The notes beneath the pieces are model-generated. The model was given only the letters and a program-made list of their open reading frames with translations, was not told the DNA's origin and searched no databases. From Prorocentrum cordatum (taxonomy: Eukaryota; Sar; Dinophyceae; Prorocentrales; Prorocentraceae), in the NCBI GenBank assembly GCA_963575745.1, contig CAUYUJ010015019.1, positions 236,573 through 300,572 on the forward strand: a DNA stretch of 64,000 nucleotides, written 5' to 3'. Made by a program: the position numbers and the translations under genes. This document shows, piece by piece, positions 10,547 through 22,429 of this stretch (its first letter is position 1; the number at the start of each line of letters is the position of its first letter).

Positions 10547-10734
10547 GGTCCTCCTCTTGAGCAGGTTTTGTCCTCCAGGTGGGGTGAAGAATCTTCGAAT
10601 CCTGGGGCCGTCAAAACAGACCCGAGATGAAAAACTATCCTTGGGAACAGATTACCCCCACTTTCCGTTGAAACAATCATGAATCCAGCACCCGGAGGCG
10701 TCACCCTGGCACCCAGAGGAGGAAGAAAAGGAAG

Positions 10735-10816
10735 AGGACGAGGAGGAGGATGATGACGACGCCGAGGAGGAGCAGCAGGAGGAGGAGGAGGAAGAGAAGG
10801 AGGAGGGCAGGAAGGA
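10735..10816. repeat. GGA/GAC purine-rich tract
   Basis: Irregular GAGGAGGA leading directly into the TAG array. Confidence 0.85.
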
Positions 10817-12044
<1,228 letters not shown>

Positions 12045-12050
<6 letters not shown>

Positions 12051-12195
12051 GGAGGATGTGGAGGAGGAGGAGGAAGTGGAGGAGAAGGAGGAGGAGGAGG
12101 AGGAGGACAGCGGGAGGAGGAGGAGGAGGAAGAGGGAGAGAGAGAGGAGGGAGGAGGGAGGAGGGAGGGAGGAGGGAGAAGGAGGAGGATGAAGA
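12045..12195. repeat. GGA/GAGGGA purine tract
   Basis: GGAGGAGGA followed by GGGAGGAGGGAGG units, joined to the TAG array. Confidence 0.93.
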
Positions 12196-13120
12196 GAACT
12201 GCTGAGTGCGCTGTAGGCTTTCAGGGTACCATAAGCTATATTCCAGGATGAGGCGACCTTAACAAGTGCAGTGCTCCGCAACCCACTGCCTAATTCAGCT
12301 TCCCCCTGCAAGGGGAATATGCTTACAAGGACTCTAAGGGGGTATCACTCTTAAAGCCGCCCTAACTTGGTTTCGGCCATACTTCGAGAGGACAGCCAGT
12401 TGGGCTGTTCGGGTGCGGCATGGGGTGCTTAAAGTTTCCCATGCTACTCTTTTTTTCTGCCAGCCATGTTGGGCTAACAAATACTGCGGCATGCTGCGAG
12501 GGGGGACGTCGCAGTATCGGGGGGAACCCTCCTCACCTCAGCATCATGTGTGCGGTGCGAAACAAAGTATCAACATTGGGAAGCGCCCCGGGCCGCATGT
12601 GAAAGCACCCCTCACTTCTCACCCCTCAGGAGGTAAAGGGTGAACCACATTGAACAACGACCGTTAGGTTGCCACAGCCAATGCCGACCCTAGGGATGAC
12701 AAGCGGGACCTGCTCGCATCGACGTGAACATCCAAACAAACGGGATAGCAATTGCCGAAGGAGTAGGTTAGCTCCTTGGCACAGCTCAACACAACGGAGC
12801 AACCCCGTCATGTGGGACAGCTGAGGCTTGCGAATGGGAGGCGATGTTTTTTTTGTTTTTTTCCGAATGCCTAAGGAGGCCTTCGGAAAGCGCAACGCGG
12901 TCTGGTTCTTGTGGGCCTACGGCTGTTCGCCCAGAAGACGCACGCGTGTTTGCAGAGAAACACAAAAACATAGTGGTACACAAATCCGACTCCCCGCAAA
13001 CTGGGGGAACCCCCATCCGTCCCAACAAAAAAATACAAATTCGCCTCCTCGCACGCTGCGGGAACCTTCTTCTGCGGCCAACCGCGTTCACAGCCCCCCC
13101 CTCCAACGTCGTCTCCTTCC
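12196..13120. other. No recognisable gene
   Basis: Less repetitive mixed-composition sequence with short unrelated frames. No tRNA-like cloverleaf or known motif was seen. Confidence 0.4.
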
Positions 13121-13127
13121 GCACCTC

Positions 13128-13156
13128 CAAGGAGAGAGAGAGAGAGAGAGAGAGAC
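13128..13156. repeat. (GA)n microsatellite
   Basis: GAGAGA run of about 25 bases. Confidence 0.92.
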
Positions 13157-13539
13157 AGGGTGAGGTGAGGAGAAGGGGGGCAAGGGCGAGGAGAAGAATG
13201 ACGAGGAGGGAGTACAGAAGGGAGGAGAACACGAGGCGGAATGAGGATGGGCGGGACGGGGAGGGGGGCAGGAGCAGGAGCAAACTGAGAGCGCCCCGGA
13301 ATGCTCCTTGAGCCAGGACCCTACCTCGCCCTCGCTCACGGCGCTGACGGCGGCGCCCATCGCCCGCCAGCCCTGGGCTGTGGCACGCTTGCCATCGCTC
13401 GGACGTCCACTCCTAGTGCGCTGCTTGGCTCCCTGCGTACTTTGTTCCCTAGATCGTAAAGCATGCTTCAAGATGACCCCGCCGAGAAAAATGCAAAGCA
13501 GGGGGGGAAGGGAGTCATCCTCGTCTTAGCCCCGTCAGA

Positions 13540-13640
13540 GGGAAAAAAGAGAGAGGAGGACGAGGCAGGCCGAGGAGGAGGGAGGAAAGCAGGCAGAAGG
13601 CAGAGGGGGGGGGGCAGGAGCAGGGTAGGGGCAGGACTGG
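13540..13640. repeat. Purine-rich AGGAGG/GGGCAGG tract
   Basis: Irregular GAGGACGAGG and GGGGCAGGAGCAGG words. Confidence 0.6.
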
Positions 13641-13790
13641 GGGGGCGTGCAAACATAGACTAACGGTCGCCAAATCCATGGATCGGGGAAGGTGCCCTCC
13701 GCAAAATGCGGCAAATGCCGCCTCGCTCGGCGGCGGAAATCCGCGATTCCCCATGGAAGCCGGGACCCGTCGCTAATCCACGCCCCCTTT
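13637..13790 (+). mobile_element. Inverted-repeat element N, copy 1
   Basis: GGGGGGGCGTGCAAACATAG start, CGGTCGCCAAATCCATGG then ATCGGGGAAGGTGCCCTCC, AATGCCGCCTCGCTCGGCG, and GCTAATCCACGCCCCC end. Closely matches 35745-35905. Confidence 0.82.
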
Positions 13791-14071
13791 GATCCATGTT
13801 TGCGGTCGCCTGAAGCAAGCGACCACAACCACATCGACGACACACTCTGGGAGATGTCCTGCGGACTTCTTCCGACCCTGCATCGGCAATACTTCGCCGA
13901 TCGATCGGCGACAGGCCCCCGACAGCGAGCCCCGCACCTTCCTGCGCGGGGTGGGGCCGTCAGGCCCCCGTCGGCGATCGTTGGGCGGTTGGGGGTCGAT
14001 CGATACATCCCCCCCGTGTGCCTATCCCCCCTATCGTTGCCCCCTTGATCCATGTTTGCGATCGCCTGAAG
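13784..14071. repeat. Pair of 31-base direct repeats enclosing element S
   Basis: CCTTTGATCCATGTTTGCGG then TCGCCTGAAG at 13784-13815 recurs with two or three changes at 14041-14071. The interval holds GATCGATCGGCGA words and an S-family end. Confidence 0.75.
13855..14046 (+). mobile_element. Element S, copy 1
   Basis: GCATCGGCAATACTTCG and CCGATCGATCGGCGAC on the left; GGGGTCGATCGATACATCCC and CCCCCCTATCGTTGCCCCC on the right. The GGTCGATNNATNCCCCC core and right end recur at 25808 and 42540. Confidence 0.6.
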
Positions 14072-14239
14072 GACCAGGATGAGGACGAGGAGTTGAAGAG
14101 AGGGTACGTTGCGTCCCCCCGAGCGAGCGGCGAGGCGCCGGCGGAGGGTACTTTTGACCGCCCGTCCGGCGCCGGGCGGGCAGTGCGCCACGAGGCTCGC
14201 CTCAAAGCTACGTCCCCCTCCCGTCCTCCGTCGTTTACC

Positions 14240-14320
14240 TGTCTAGTCCTTGCTCCTCCTCCTACTCCTCATCCTCCTCCTCCATCCCCTCCTCCTCCTC
14301 CACCGCGCTTACTCCTGATG
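14240..14320. repeat. TCC-rich tract
   Basis: CTCCTCCTACTCCTCATCC-type triplets. Confidence 0.8.
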
Positions 14321-14329
14321 CTGATCCTT

Positions 14330-15160
14330 CTCCTCAGGGGGATCCGCAACCGACGGATCAATACAGATATATAAATGGTAGCCATATACGGGAACAGTTG
14401 TATACATAGATGGTAGACGTATAAACATAATATACATGAAACCTATTGCTTGAGGCAATCGCATACGCATGCTGAACGCGCATCCCCAGACGATCGTTTC
14501 CACTGATGCGTTCGCCTCTGGATCGTCTCAAACACTCGACCTACGTTATCTGCGGCGGCTTCTCAGGAACGCCGCAAACCTATCAATTAGGGCTGCTCGA
14601 CGTTCCACCAATCATTGTCATCATGTACCTGCTGCTCCCGCGCAAACACAACATAAACAAACATTCAACAGCCACCACAAACAAAAACGAAGCGCGGTCG
14701 GTATAGCCACTCATTAGAGGCGAATGCTGCTAAGGTGATGAGTCCCCTCATCGATGCGGAAATCTCTCAAAGTTCAAAGTTCCTCCAATCTCATCTTCCA
14801 CCCAATTTTCGAATCCTCGTCACATCTGAGACGTTGCGATGGTTCCACGACGTGGGCTCCCAGAATTCTCGCCCGAATCCCCGGGACCGCTTGCGTTCGC
14901 TCTAGCTCGTTCCCAATTCAAGCTAAGGCTTATTTCTTTTGTGAAGAACTGGTTCGTAGATCCTAGCCCCAATCCAGAGGCGGGCCCCGACCTTTCCCAG
15001 CTCTCTGCTCAAGGGATTCCTTGGCGACTTGCTTGGGTTCCCCGATCATGTTCCCCCACCCTGATCGTTTCCACAATTTTGTTCCTTGCGTTCCTGAATC
15101 GGTATCTCCGGTCTTGCTGCTCGGGGTCTCTGGCCTTGCCCATCGGGTTCCAGTCTTGTA
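14330..15160. other. Lower-GC stretch without recognisable gene
   Basis: Local AT content rises (ATATAAATGG, TATACATAGATGG near 14370-14410). Frames of 60-110 codons occur but have no known domain and no repeat partner in this window. Confidence 0.4.
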
Positions 15161-15164
15161 ACGC

Positions 15165-15615
15165 CTAGCAAGGCCAAGCCCTGCGTAGCAATGTAAAGCA
15201 ATGCCAACCAATATCAAACACTATCAGACAATACGAAGCACTGCGGGGAAATGCCAATCAACGCGAAGCAAGGCACGGCCTCGCAACTTCAAGCAAGGCC
15301 AACCCATGACAGGCACTGTCAAGTAACACAAGAAATGCCGCCAAGCCACGCCAAGCAATTCAAAGCACTGCAAACCAACGACAAGCAACGCTTCCAAGCA
15401 ATACCAGGCACAGGCAATGCAAAGTCACTGCCAAACAATGCAAAGACAATGCCGAGCAATGCCAACAGATGCCAAGCAACGCCAAGCAGTGCTAAGCACT
15501 GCCAAGCAACAATTGCAAGCACTGCCAAGCGATTTGAAGCACTGAGAATGCCAAGGAATGGTTTGCACTGCATTGCTTTGCACTGCACTGCTGTGAATTG
15601 CTCAGCACTGCTTTT
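15165..15615. repeat. Degenerate CAAGCAATGC short tandem repeat
   Basis: About 40 imperfect units such as GCCAAGCAAT, GCAAAGCAAT and GCCAACC. Same type as 780-1036, larger and more diverged. Confidence 0.87.
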
Positions 15616-15642
15616 CATGGCCCTGAGGGCAAGAATACCCCC

Positions 15643-15696
15643 AGGAGGAGGAGGAGGAAGAGGAGGAGGAGGAGGAGGAGGAGGAGGAGGAGGAGG
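15643..15696. repeat. GGA purine tract
   Basis: GGAGGAGGA with one GAAGAGG interruption. Confidence 0.93.
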
Positions 15697-15699
15697 ACC

Positions 15700-16230
15700 C
15701 TTCTCGTCGTCGGCGCCCCCGGGCTCGAGGCGACTTAGCGCAGCGAGCCCACGCCCCAAGCCTCAGCGCAGCAACACGTGGAGGCCTGGAGATGGGCCCC
15801 AACAAGCACACCAACACCAACACCGGGGGAAGATGATCCTGGATGTTGGTGCTGGTGGCGTTCCCTTGGCAACCTGGGACGCCCGATATCAGCACCATCC
15901 CCGAAATCGGGATCATCTTCCCTCGGAAGAGGCTCACCGCCGATATTGTTGTTGGTGCTAGCCTCTACAGGCCTCCGAAACAACGCCGCTCTCGCCGGCG
16001 AGCGCGTCGAAAATGGCCGGCGCGGCGCCGCGGCGCCCATGGAACCTGGCCTCAGCGGCACCGGACCGCGCCGCCCACGCCGGCGTGCACGACGCGCACG
16101 ACCGGCGCGGCTGCGGCGACTTGGAATGCGGGCACGGCCGCGGCGGAGCCCTGGTACACCTCGGTCGAGCGGCGGAAGACGGAGCGGGACGCGCCGACTC
16201 GACCGGCCGAGAGGCTACCGCGGCCTGGCC
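15700..16230. other. GC-rich sequence without recognisable gene
   Basis: Overlapping Arg/Pro/Ala-rich frames on both strands. No domain seen. Confidence 0.4.
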
Positions 16231-16231
16231 T

Positions 16232-16440
16232 TCTCCTGCCTGCCTCCCCCTCATTACCTCCTCTGACCTCCTCCTGCCTCCTCCCCCACCTCCTCCTCCT
16301 CCTGCCTCCTGCCTCCTCCTGCCTCCTCCTGCCTCATCCTCCTACCTCCTACCTCCTTCCTCCTGCCTCCCCATGCCTCCTCCTGCCTCCTCCTGCCTCC
16401 TCTTGCCTCCTGCCTCCTGCCCCCTCCTGCCTCCTCCCCC
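16232..16440. repeat. CCTCCTGCCTCCT minisatellite
   Basis: About 20 units of 6-9 bases (CCTCCTGCC, CTACCTCC variants). It gives Pro/Cys/Ser- or Gly/Gln-rich frames in all registers. Confidence 0.92.
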
Positions 16441-16559
16441 GGGGTGTCGAGAGAGGGCCACGCCGCCCAGGATGTCGGGCGAGCTGGTCCCCGTCGGCCG
16501 CAGGTCCCCTGCGCTGCTCCCAAGGAGGCCGTCGTCGCCCCCTGCGGCAGGGTGTGGCG

Positions 16560-16732
16560 GCGCGCAGAGAGGGGTGGGGGGGGAGGGGGGAAGGCTTCTC
16601 AGAAGGAGGCTGCTTCTGAGACGACGCCGGCCTGGCATTTCTAGAGAGGGCCGTCATCTTCCGAGAAGCAGGGGTGCTTCTCAGAAGCCTTCCGCCCTCC
16701 CCCTACCCCCTTCCGCCCCTCTCTGCGCGTGG
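16560..16732. mobile_element. Foldback family R, copy 1
   Basis: Left GCGCGCAGAGAGGGGTGG then AAGGCTTCTCAGAAGG. Right CTTCTCAGAAGCCTTCC then CCGCCCCTCTCTGCGCG: long complementary arms. Contains the family word CTTCTCAGAAGG. Confidence 0.88.
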
Positions 16733-16964
16733 CCGGGGGGTACGGCGCGGTGCGCCGCCGGAGGGGCACGAGACGGCCTCCGAGAGCCCCTCGACGGCCC
16801 AGGACCAGGACGGCCCCACGACGGCTCCATGGGAGCCCAGGAAAGCCCAAGACGGCCTACACGCGCGGCATGAGAGCTCCTCAAGAAGTGTAGACGACAT
16901 GCGTCACATGTGACGGCCGTCCTCTGCCTCCTGCAACTAAACATGGCTAAGATCAGCACCACCA

Positions 16965-17215
16965 ACACAACCACCATTACCAACATCGGTATCAGAAATC
17001 ATCATCATCAGCATCATCATCATCGTGGTCTTCATCCTCATCGTGCTCATCACCATCCTCATCATCACCAGCATCATCATGATCATGATCATCATCATCA
17101 TCATCGTCATCATCATCAGCATCATCATCATCAGCAGCATCATACTCATAATCAGCATCATCATCATCAACATCATCATCACCATCATCGCCACCATCAT
17201 CATACAAGCATCATC
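16965..17215. repeat. Degenerate CAT/CAC trinucleotide repeat
   Basis: CATCATCATCAGCATCATC-type triplets. His-, Ile- or Met/Asp-rich frames result on the two strands. Confidence 0.93.
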
Positions 17216-17278
17216 GCCATGACTCTTCCTATTCCGCGCCCTCCTGATCATCAGATGTGTAATCGCGGTCATTCGGGG

Positions 17279-17440
17279 ATGGACAAAACCCTCTTTAGTA
17301 AAACCTGGTTTAGTGGAAACGACGTTGGGCCCAATCCTGGCGGGCGCAAGCCTGGAAAACTACGGTCGCGGCGCCCTCTCGAGAACCGACAACGGACAAT
17401 TCACTAATCGACGTGACAGGGTGGGCGTACCGTCTACCCC
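17279..17440 (+). mobile_element. MITE family E, copy 2 (diverged)
   Basis: TGGACAAAACCCTCTTTAG, GGTCGCGGCGCCCTCTCGAG then AACCGACAACGGACAATTC, CACTAATCGACGTGACAGGG and CGTCTACCCC, in family order but with more changes than the other copies. Confidence 0.8.
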
Positions 17441-17811
17441 CGAGTCATTTCCATCACAGACACGACGCGGGCCACAACTTGTCCAACCGCCGCGCACGGT
17501 GCTGGGCTGGACATATTCCTCGCACAAGGCAATTCTCTCAAGATGCCAAGGCTGGGGACGCATAAGCCGGCAAACGAACAAGTGACAAACCCTTGTCTCT
17601 CGGCGCCCGTCTTCGCGATCCGAATCGGCCCGAAACGGCTCAAACATGTGCTGAAACCAGTTCCCCAGACCCTCCTGGGGTCCATCCTGCCAAGTTCTTC
17701 GAGCGGGGCCCAGACGTGGAGACGAGAAGCTCCAAAGGCGCCCCTGAACAGCTCCGAAGCGGCGACGCCCGCCCCCGGTCGCCCTTCGTGGCGGGCTTGA
17801 CCCCACCGATC
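17441..17811. other. No recognisable gene
   Basis: Minus-strand frames of 160-194 codons cross this interval and run into neighbouring elements. No domain recognised. Confidence 0.35.
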
Positions 17812-17945
17812 GGAGAGACGTAAGACTCGGATTCGGGGGCCTCGGGTTGGCCTGACCGGGCCGTCCAGAGAACGACGAGACCCAATCTGACATTTGACGC
17901 CAACTCCCGCTGCAACCACACCACGAGAACTCCTCGACTCTCACG
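17812..17945 (+). mobile_element. MITE family F, copy 2 (right end missing)
   Basis: GAGACGTAAGACTCGGATTC, GACGAGACCCAATCTGAC and ACTCCCGCTGCAACCAC, closest to the copy at 47428. Confidence 0.8.
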
Positions 17946-18149
17946 TTTCCCCGAGCCTAGAGCCAGGGGAGGTCGGCCGAGCAGCCGACGGTGCGCGGCA
18001 CCGACATGCGGCGGCCCGGCGGGGCGGAGGAGTGCGAGCCCCTCTTGAGGAGGAGGGCGCCGAGGGAGCAAGATCATGACCAGCCCCGAGTTTACTTATC
18101 CCAATGCCTACAATTGAACACTCCTATAAGGCGTGCCTTTTCCCAATTC

Positions 18150-18310
18150 CGTGCTTCGGTGCGCTTTTGTTCTTAGAATAAAAACAATAGTCTTAGAACA
18201 GGAACACGATGTAACAAAACAGAACGGCCTCAACCAATAATGGTCCAAGGACATTCCGTGCACATCATACAAGGTGATTGGAACATTCCATGGTATCAAG
18301 AGGCCTCGAC
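18150..18310 (+). mobile_element. Dispersed repeat L, copy 1 (diverged)
   Basis: TTGTTCTTAGAATAAAAACA, GAACACGATGTAACAAAAC and AAGGACATTCCGTGCACA line up with the L copies at 21505 and 56268. Confidence 0.65.
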
Positions 18311-19100
18311 ATTGCTTGATATAAGCCATGAAATCGCAGACCCCCTTTAAGGAAAGCAATTTGGAACTCACTTCGAACAATTTGTCTCGATCCGCGCACT
18401 CGCGTGGAAGACACCTGCGATAACCCCACGCAGACCGCGCATGCACTCGGGGCTGCGAACCGGCGCACAATTGACTCACCAATTACGTCTTTGCCCCCGC
18501 CTCGTTGCCCACTGCCACTGTGGCCGTGCGCCCTACCGCGGCGACGAGGTCCCCAGATCCCACAGCGGCGTCTAGTTGAAGACGGACTTTTCTAAAACAT
18601 AACGCACATTTTTGGACGCATGGGGCCTATCTTTATCCAGTGATCACGACTGCATTTCGTTAAAAAAGCACGTATGCATTAAATCTACGTCTCCCGACAG
18701 CGAATAATTAATACATAGACGAACTGGGTTTAAGTTTCATTTGTTCTTCTCCCCGTCCACTACTCATTCAGAGGATACCTTCGTCGACCCTCCGCGTGTG
18801 CCTGGCAGAGGAATGCGCGCAGCGGCGGCCACTCTATCCGCCGCCCGAATCGGTCGAATTGCACTGCAGCCGCTCGCAACACCACCGGGGACTTGCGAAA
18901 CAGAAGTCGAGAAACGGGCCAAGACGAAGGCAGGGTGCCCCGCCTCCGATGCGAGAGACGGCCTGGACGTCAATGGGCAAGATGCGTCTAAAAATTCTCG
19001 AGCGCGGGGGTTGGGCCTCCGGTCCGACTGGTGACGACAGATGCTTCCCCGAACCACTGGGCCCGCGGCCTTCGCCGCCGCCCGGCGCCAGCCAGAATTT
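18311..19100. other. No recognisable gene
   Basis: Mixed composition, AT-richer at 18590-18760. Short frames only. No repeat partner seen. Confidence 0.4.
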
Positions 19101-19145
19101 GGTCGGGCATGCCCCCCTGCAGGCAAGGCTCGGACGAAACATCCC
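19101..19145 (+). mobile_element. MITE family C, left-end fragment
   Basis: TCGGGCATGCCCCCCTGCAG then GCAAGGCTCGGACGAAACAT. Confidence 0.65.
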
Positions 19146-19255
19146 CCCCCCAGCAAAAAGGCCACACACATACTTTTAAGACATGCTAGGAGCATCGCCC
19201 CAAAGCCAATCTTCTACTCTCTGTGAGTCTTCGACATGCCCGACTTCCCGCCAGA

Positions 19256-19680
19256 AGCTGAGCCGCGCGCCGCCGAGGCCGCCAGCAGCCGCTCCCCGCC
19301 CCGCCCGCCCGCGCCAGCGCAGACCGCAGGGGCGGCCACCGCGCGCGGCGGCCCGGGCCGCTCGGGCGGCCGCGCCCTCGGGGGCGTCAGGGCCGCAGGG
19401 CCGGGCTGCTGCCACGCGGCGGCTCGCGCGGGGGGCGTGTCCGCGGCGCGCGGCGCCTCCGCGGCCCGCGGCCGCCACGCGGCGGCCCGAGCGCGAGGCG
19501 TCTCCGCGCGGGGCGCCTCCGCGGCGCGCGGCCGCCGAGCGCGCGCGCCGCGCGGCGCCGCCGCGGCAGCGGCGGCGCCCGGGCTGTGGCCGCGCGTGCC
19601 TCGGCGCTGCGCGGCGCGGGCGGCGCCGCGGCAGGGCGCCCCGCCGCGCTCTGGGCGCGTCGCCTCCGCCTCCCCGGGAG
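19256..19680. other. Extreme-GC, CpG-rich block
   Basis: Almost entirely G and C with dense CGCGCG/GCCGCG words and few A or T. The scarcity of A/T removes stop codons, so frames are open on both strands (up to 387 codons, Arg/Ala-rich). I do not treat them as genes. Confidence 0.8.
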
Positions 19681-19910
19681 AACCCCGAGTCGAATCGGCG
19701 AGCCGGATCGGCGATCGATCGAAGGGAGCCGGAGCGGCGGACATCGGCAGCCGAAGCGGGAAGCATCGGGTCGACCGAAATTGGGAGGCTTGCAGGCCAC
19801 AATTGAGAAAGCAGAGCCCAGATCGGAATCCCAAGCCGAATCGAGTCGGAATCGGACGACATCGAAGTCGAATAGAACATCGGAGGCATCGAAACGAGCC
19901 CTGCGGCTCC
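19681..19910 (+). repeat. Dispersed repeat U, copy 2
   Basis: GAGTCGAATCGGCGAGCC, GGATCGGCGATCGATCGAA, GACATCGGCAGCCGAAGCGG and GAATCGGACGACATCGAAG. Same order as 51485-51690. Confidence 0.7.
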
Positions 19911-20007
19911 GCCTCCCAGGGCGCGGGCCCCAGCGACCGGTGGTGCCAGTGGGTGCGCCCACCAGCGCAGGTGCGGCTGACCCAGTCCTCGTAGGCGAAG
20001 GGAAAGC

Positions 20008-20168
20008 GCAACAAACACAAACGTTTGCCGCTCCGCACGGCTTTCTTGGACCTGCGCCGGACCCCCCTCCCTGGCGAGCGGAGCGCGTTAGGGGCGCCGC
20101 TGGAGGCGCCAACGGAGTGGGGCCCAGCGCGGATCCAAGAAATCTGCGCGGAGCGTTCAAAGTTTCTG
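20008..20168 (+). mobile_element. GC-hairpin element G, copy 2
   Basis: CCGCTCCGCACGGCTTTC arm, ACCCCCCTCCCTGGCGAGCG core, GGCGCCGCTGGAGGCGCC, and GCGCGGATCCAAGAAATCTG arm. It ends immediately before a B element. Confidence 0.8.
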
Positions 20169-20171
20169 CTC

Positions 20172-20350
20172 GCAGTGGAGGCCAGTCCACCAGAAACCTT
20201 CCACAAGAGGCCCAACCCTGAGACCCCTGGACGTTCATTGACCTTGGGGCTGGGAACGTCACGCTCTCCACCGCAGAACTGTCGACACCCAAGAACGCCA
20301 GGGGACCCTGGAGGCCACCAGGGTGTCTCCTGGCATGGGCCCCCCACTGT
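20172..20350 (+). mobile_element. MITE family B, copy 2
   Basis: GCAGTGGAGGCCAGTCCACC, CCTTCCACAAGAGGCCC, GGACGTTCATTGACCTTGG, AGGGTGTCTCCTGGCATGG and CCCCACTGTA end. Confidence 0.9.
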
Positions 20351-20395
20351 ACGGCGCTGGTTCTGCTGCGTCCTCACTGAGCAGGGACCGACCGT

Positions 20396-20505
20396 CCCGG
20401 CATTCCTATAGACCTACCACGAGATGTTCCTAGAACCCAAAAGTATGCTCTAAGAACAAAAACAATTATCCCGGCAAAGCAACCTAACAGCGATGTGTAG
20501 AAGCA
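20396..20505 (+). mobile_element. Dispersed repeat L, copy 2 (left part)
   Basis: CCTATAGACCTACCACGAG then ATGTTCCTAGAACCCAAAA and AAGAACAAAAACAATT; matches the left part of 56268-56448. Confidence 0.75.
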
Positions 20506-20611
20506 TATCTGAAAGCATTCCCCTTAAGATTCAGATGAAAATCCAGTTGTATAATTCTGCTGTTCTCGCAGTCGTAGTCGCATTCGCGATGACAGTCGCA
20601 GCGGCAACGGC

Positions 20612-20928
20612 AGTCGCAGTCACAGCCTCAGCCTCAGCCTGCCTCAGCCTCAGCCTCAGCCTGCCTCAGCCTCAGCCTGCCTCAGCCTCAGCCTCAGCCT
20701 GCTTCAGCCTCAGCCTCAGTCTGCCTTCAGCCTCGGCCTCAGCCTCAGCCTGCCTCAGCCTCAGCCTGCATCAGCCTCAGCCTCAGCCTCAGCCTGCCTC
20801 AGCATCAGCCTGCAGCCTCAGCCTCAGCCTCAGCCTCAGCCTCAGTCTGCTTCAGCCTCAGCCTCAGTCTGCCTTCAGCCTCGGCCTCAGCCTCAGCCTG
20901 CCTCAGCCTCAGCATCAGCCTGCCTCAG
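20612..20928. repeat. CAGCCT hexanucleotide array
   Basis: About 50 units of CAGCCT with CAGCCTGC, CATCAGCC and CTTCAGC variants. Confidence 0.95.
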
Positions 20929-21420
20929 CATTCAAAATGTGGCCCAGGAATGGAGTTTGGGAACTAGAAGAACACGAAGTTGCCTACAGTTGGCTCCGGG
21001 CATTCAAAATCATGCCCAGGAATGGAGTTCTGGGAAGTCGAAGAGCACGAAGTTGCCTACAGTTGGCTACGGGCATTCAAAATGGCCCGGGAATGGAGTT
21101 CTGGGAACTCGAAGAGCACGAAGTGGCCTACAGTTGGCTCCGGGCATTCAAAATGTGGCCCGGGAATGGAGTTCTGGGAACTCGAAGAGCACGAAGTGGC
21201 CTACAGTTGGCTCCGGGCATTCAAAATGTGGCCCGGGAATGGAGTTCTGGGAACTCGAAGAGCACGAAGTGGCCTACAGTTGGCTCCGGGCATTCAAAAT
21301 GTGGCCCGGGAATGGAGTTCTGGGAACTCGAAGAGCACGAAGTGGCCTACAGTTGGCTCCGGGCATTCAAAATGTGGCCCGGGAATGGAGTTCTGGGAAG
21401 TCGAAGAGCACGAAGTGTGT
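20929..21420 (+). repeat. 73-bp minisatellite, seven units
   Basis: CATTCAAAATGTGGCCCGGG begins units at 20929, 21001, 21074, 21145, 21218, 21291 and 21364. Periods are 71-73, with the last four intervals exactly 73. Each unit also holds GAATGGAGTTCTGGGAACTC and ACGAAGTGGCCTACAGTTGG. The units contain no plus-strand stop in any register, so three overlapping frames stay open. Confidence 0.97.
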
Positions 21421-21504
21421 GACTGTTGGCTTAAAACGACTTCTGCGGCACCCTGTCCGTCACCCGCCCAGACCCCCCTGTGGAGTCATCTGCTGCTCTC
21501 TTTT

Positions 21505-21672
21505 GAGACTACTAGAAACCTATCAGTCTTCGCTGTTAGGTAATGTTCTCAGAACATGAACCCGCTGTGCTGAAACAAGACAAATCTCCGCCAGAAGCGT
21601 TCCAAGAACATTCCGTGGAGACCACAAACGGTTCTCAGAACACTGCTTGGTGGGGCTATGGGCGAGTCGGGT
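21505..21672 (+). mobile_element. Dispersed repeat L, copy 3
   Basis: AATGTTCTCAGAACATGAAC, GAAACAAGACAAATCTCC, AGAACATTCCGTGGAGACC, and GGTTCTCAGAACACTGCTTGG. The paired TTCTNAGAA words give local dyad symmetry. Confidence 0.8.
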
Positions 21673-21879
21673 CGGGCGAAAGGGGGGGATAGCAAAGGGG
21701 GGGTTTGAGAATCAGCTCACGTAGCTGATTTTCCCGGCGTCTCCCGGCGCCGGGAGGCACCCATGTATCGAGGAATGGGCCCCTCGGCGGGGCCGAAACC
21801 AGCTGCATGCAGCAGATTTCGTAACCCCCCCTTTCCCAATCCTTCCCTTTCGCCCGGCCCGAGCGAGCCAGGACGCTTT

Positions 21880-22060
21880 GCGACTGTCTGATCCTCGGGC
21901 GCGGCGTCGGGGCCGAGCAGGGCGTCGCCCTCCGCGGCGCCGCCCGCCGGCGCGAGGCCGCCGCCGCCGCCGGCAGCGGCCACCGCGCGCCCTGCGACCT
22001 CGGCGTGCCGAGGCCGAAGGGGGGCCCAGGGGCGCACACACAAAGACGCACGAGTCCCTG
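21880..22060. other. GC-rich CCGCCG block without recognisable gene
   Basis: Dense GCCGCCGCC/GGCGCG words. Frames on both strands are low-complexity. Confidence 0.45.
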
Positions 22061-22074
22061 GAGTCCCCCATGTC

Positions 22075-22225
22075 GATTCCCAGACGTTCTGGATGTGCGT
22101 CTTCCCCCCCTCTCCCCATAGTGTCCCATGATTTCCCAGGAGTCCCCATGTGTATTCCCATACTTTCTGGGTGTGCGTCTTCCCCCCCACTTCCCATACT
22201 GTCCCATACATTTTCCAGGGGATTG
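22075..22225. repeat. Two diverged tandem copies of a 71-bp unit
   Basis: TTCCCAGACGTTCTGGATGT then GCGTCTTCCCCCCCTC near 22078, and ATTCCCATACTTTCTGGG then TGTGCGTCTTCCCCCCC near 22153. Confidence 0.7.
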
Positions 22226-22261
22226 ACGATGCATGGTGTCTGTGTTTTTTTTTGTTTCGGC

Positions 22262-22422
22262 GGTGGACAAACCTCCCTTTAGCAAACCTCCCCTCAATGA
22301 AAACGGCCTGGGACCGAAACCGACGGATCTGGACCCGCAAAAATGACGGCTGCGACGCCCTCTCGCGAACCGAAAACGGCCAATTCCTCAATCGACGTGT
22401 CAGGGTAGGAGGTCTATCCACC
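22262..22422 (+). mobile_element. MITE family E, copy 3
   Basis: Complete: GGTGGACAAACCTCCC left, GGAGGTCTATCCACC right, inverted ends of 15 bases with one mismatch. The interior has CCGACGGATCTGGACCCGC and CGCCCTCTCGCGAACCG. Confidence 0.92.
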
Positions 22423-22429
22423 TCCGATT

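Noticed and set aside
10590-10620. tRNA-like TTCGAATCC word (also near 14813)
   Set aside because: No acceptor, D or anticodon arm can be paired around either site.
19214-20377. 387-codon minus-strand Arg/Ala-rich frame
   Set aside because: It lies over the extreme-GC block where stop codons are scarce on all frames, and continues through U, G and B elements.
20493-21422. 309-codon open frame with an initial hydrophobic stretch
   Set aside because: It is built from the CAGCCT array and the 73-bp array, and the other two registers of the 73-bp part are open too, so openness reflects the repeat and not coding.
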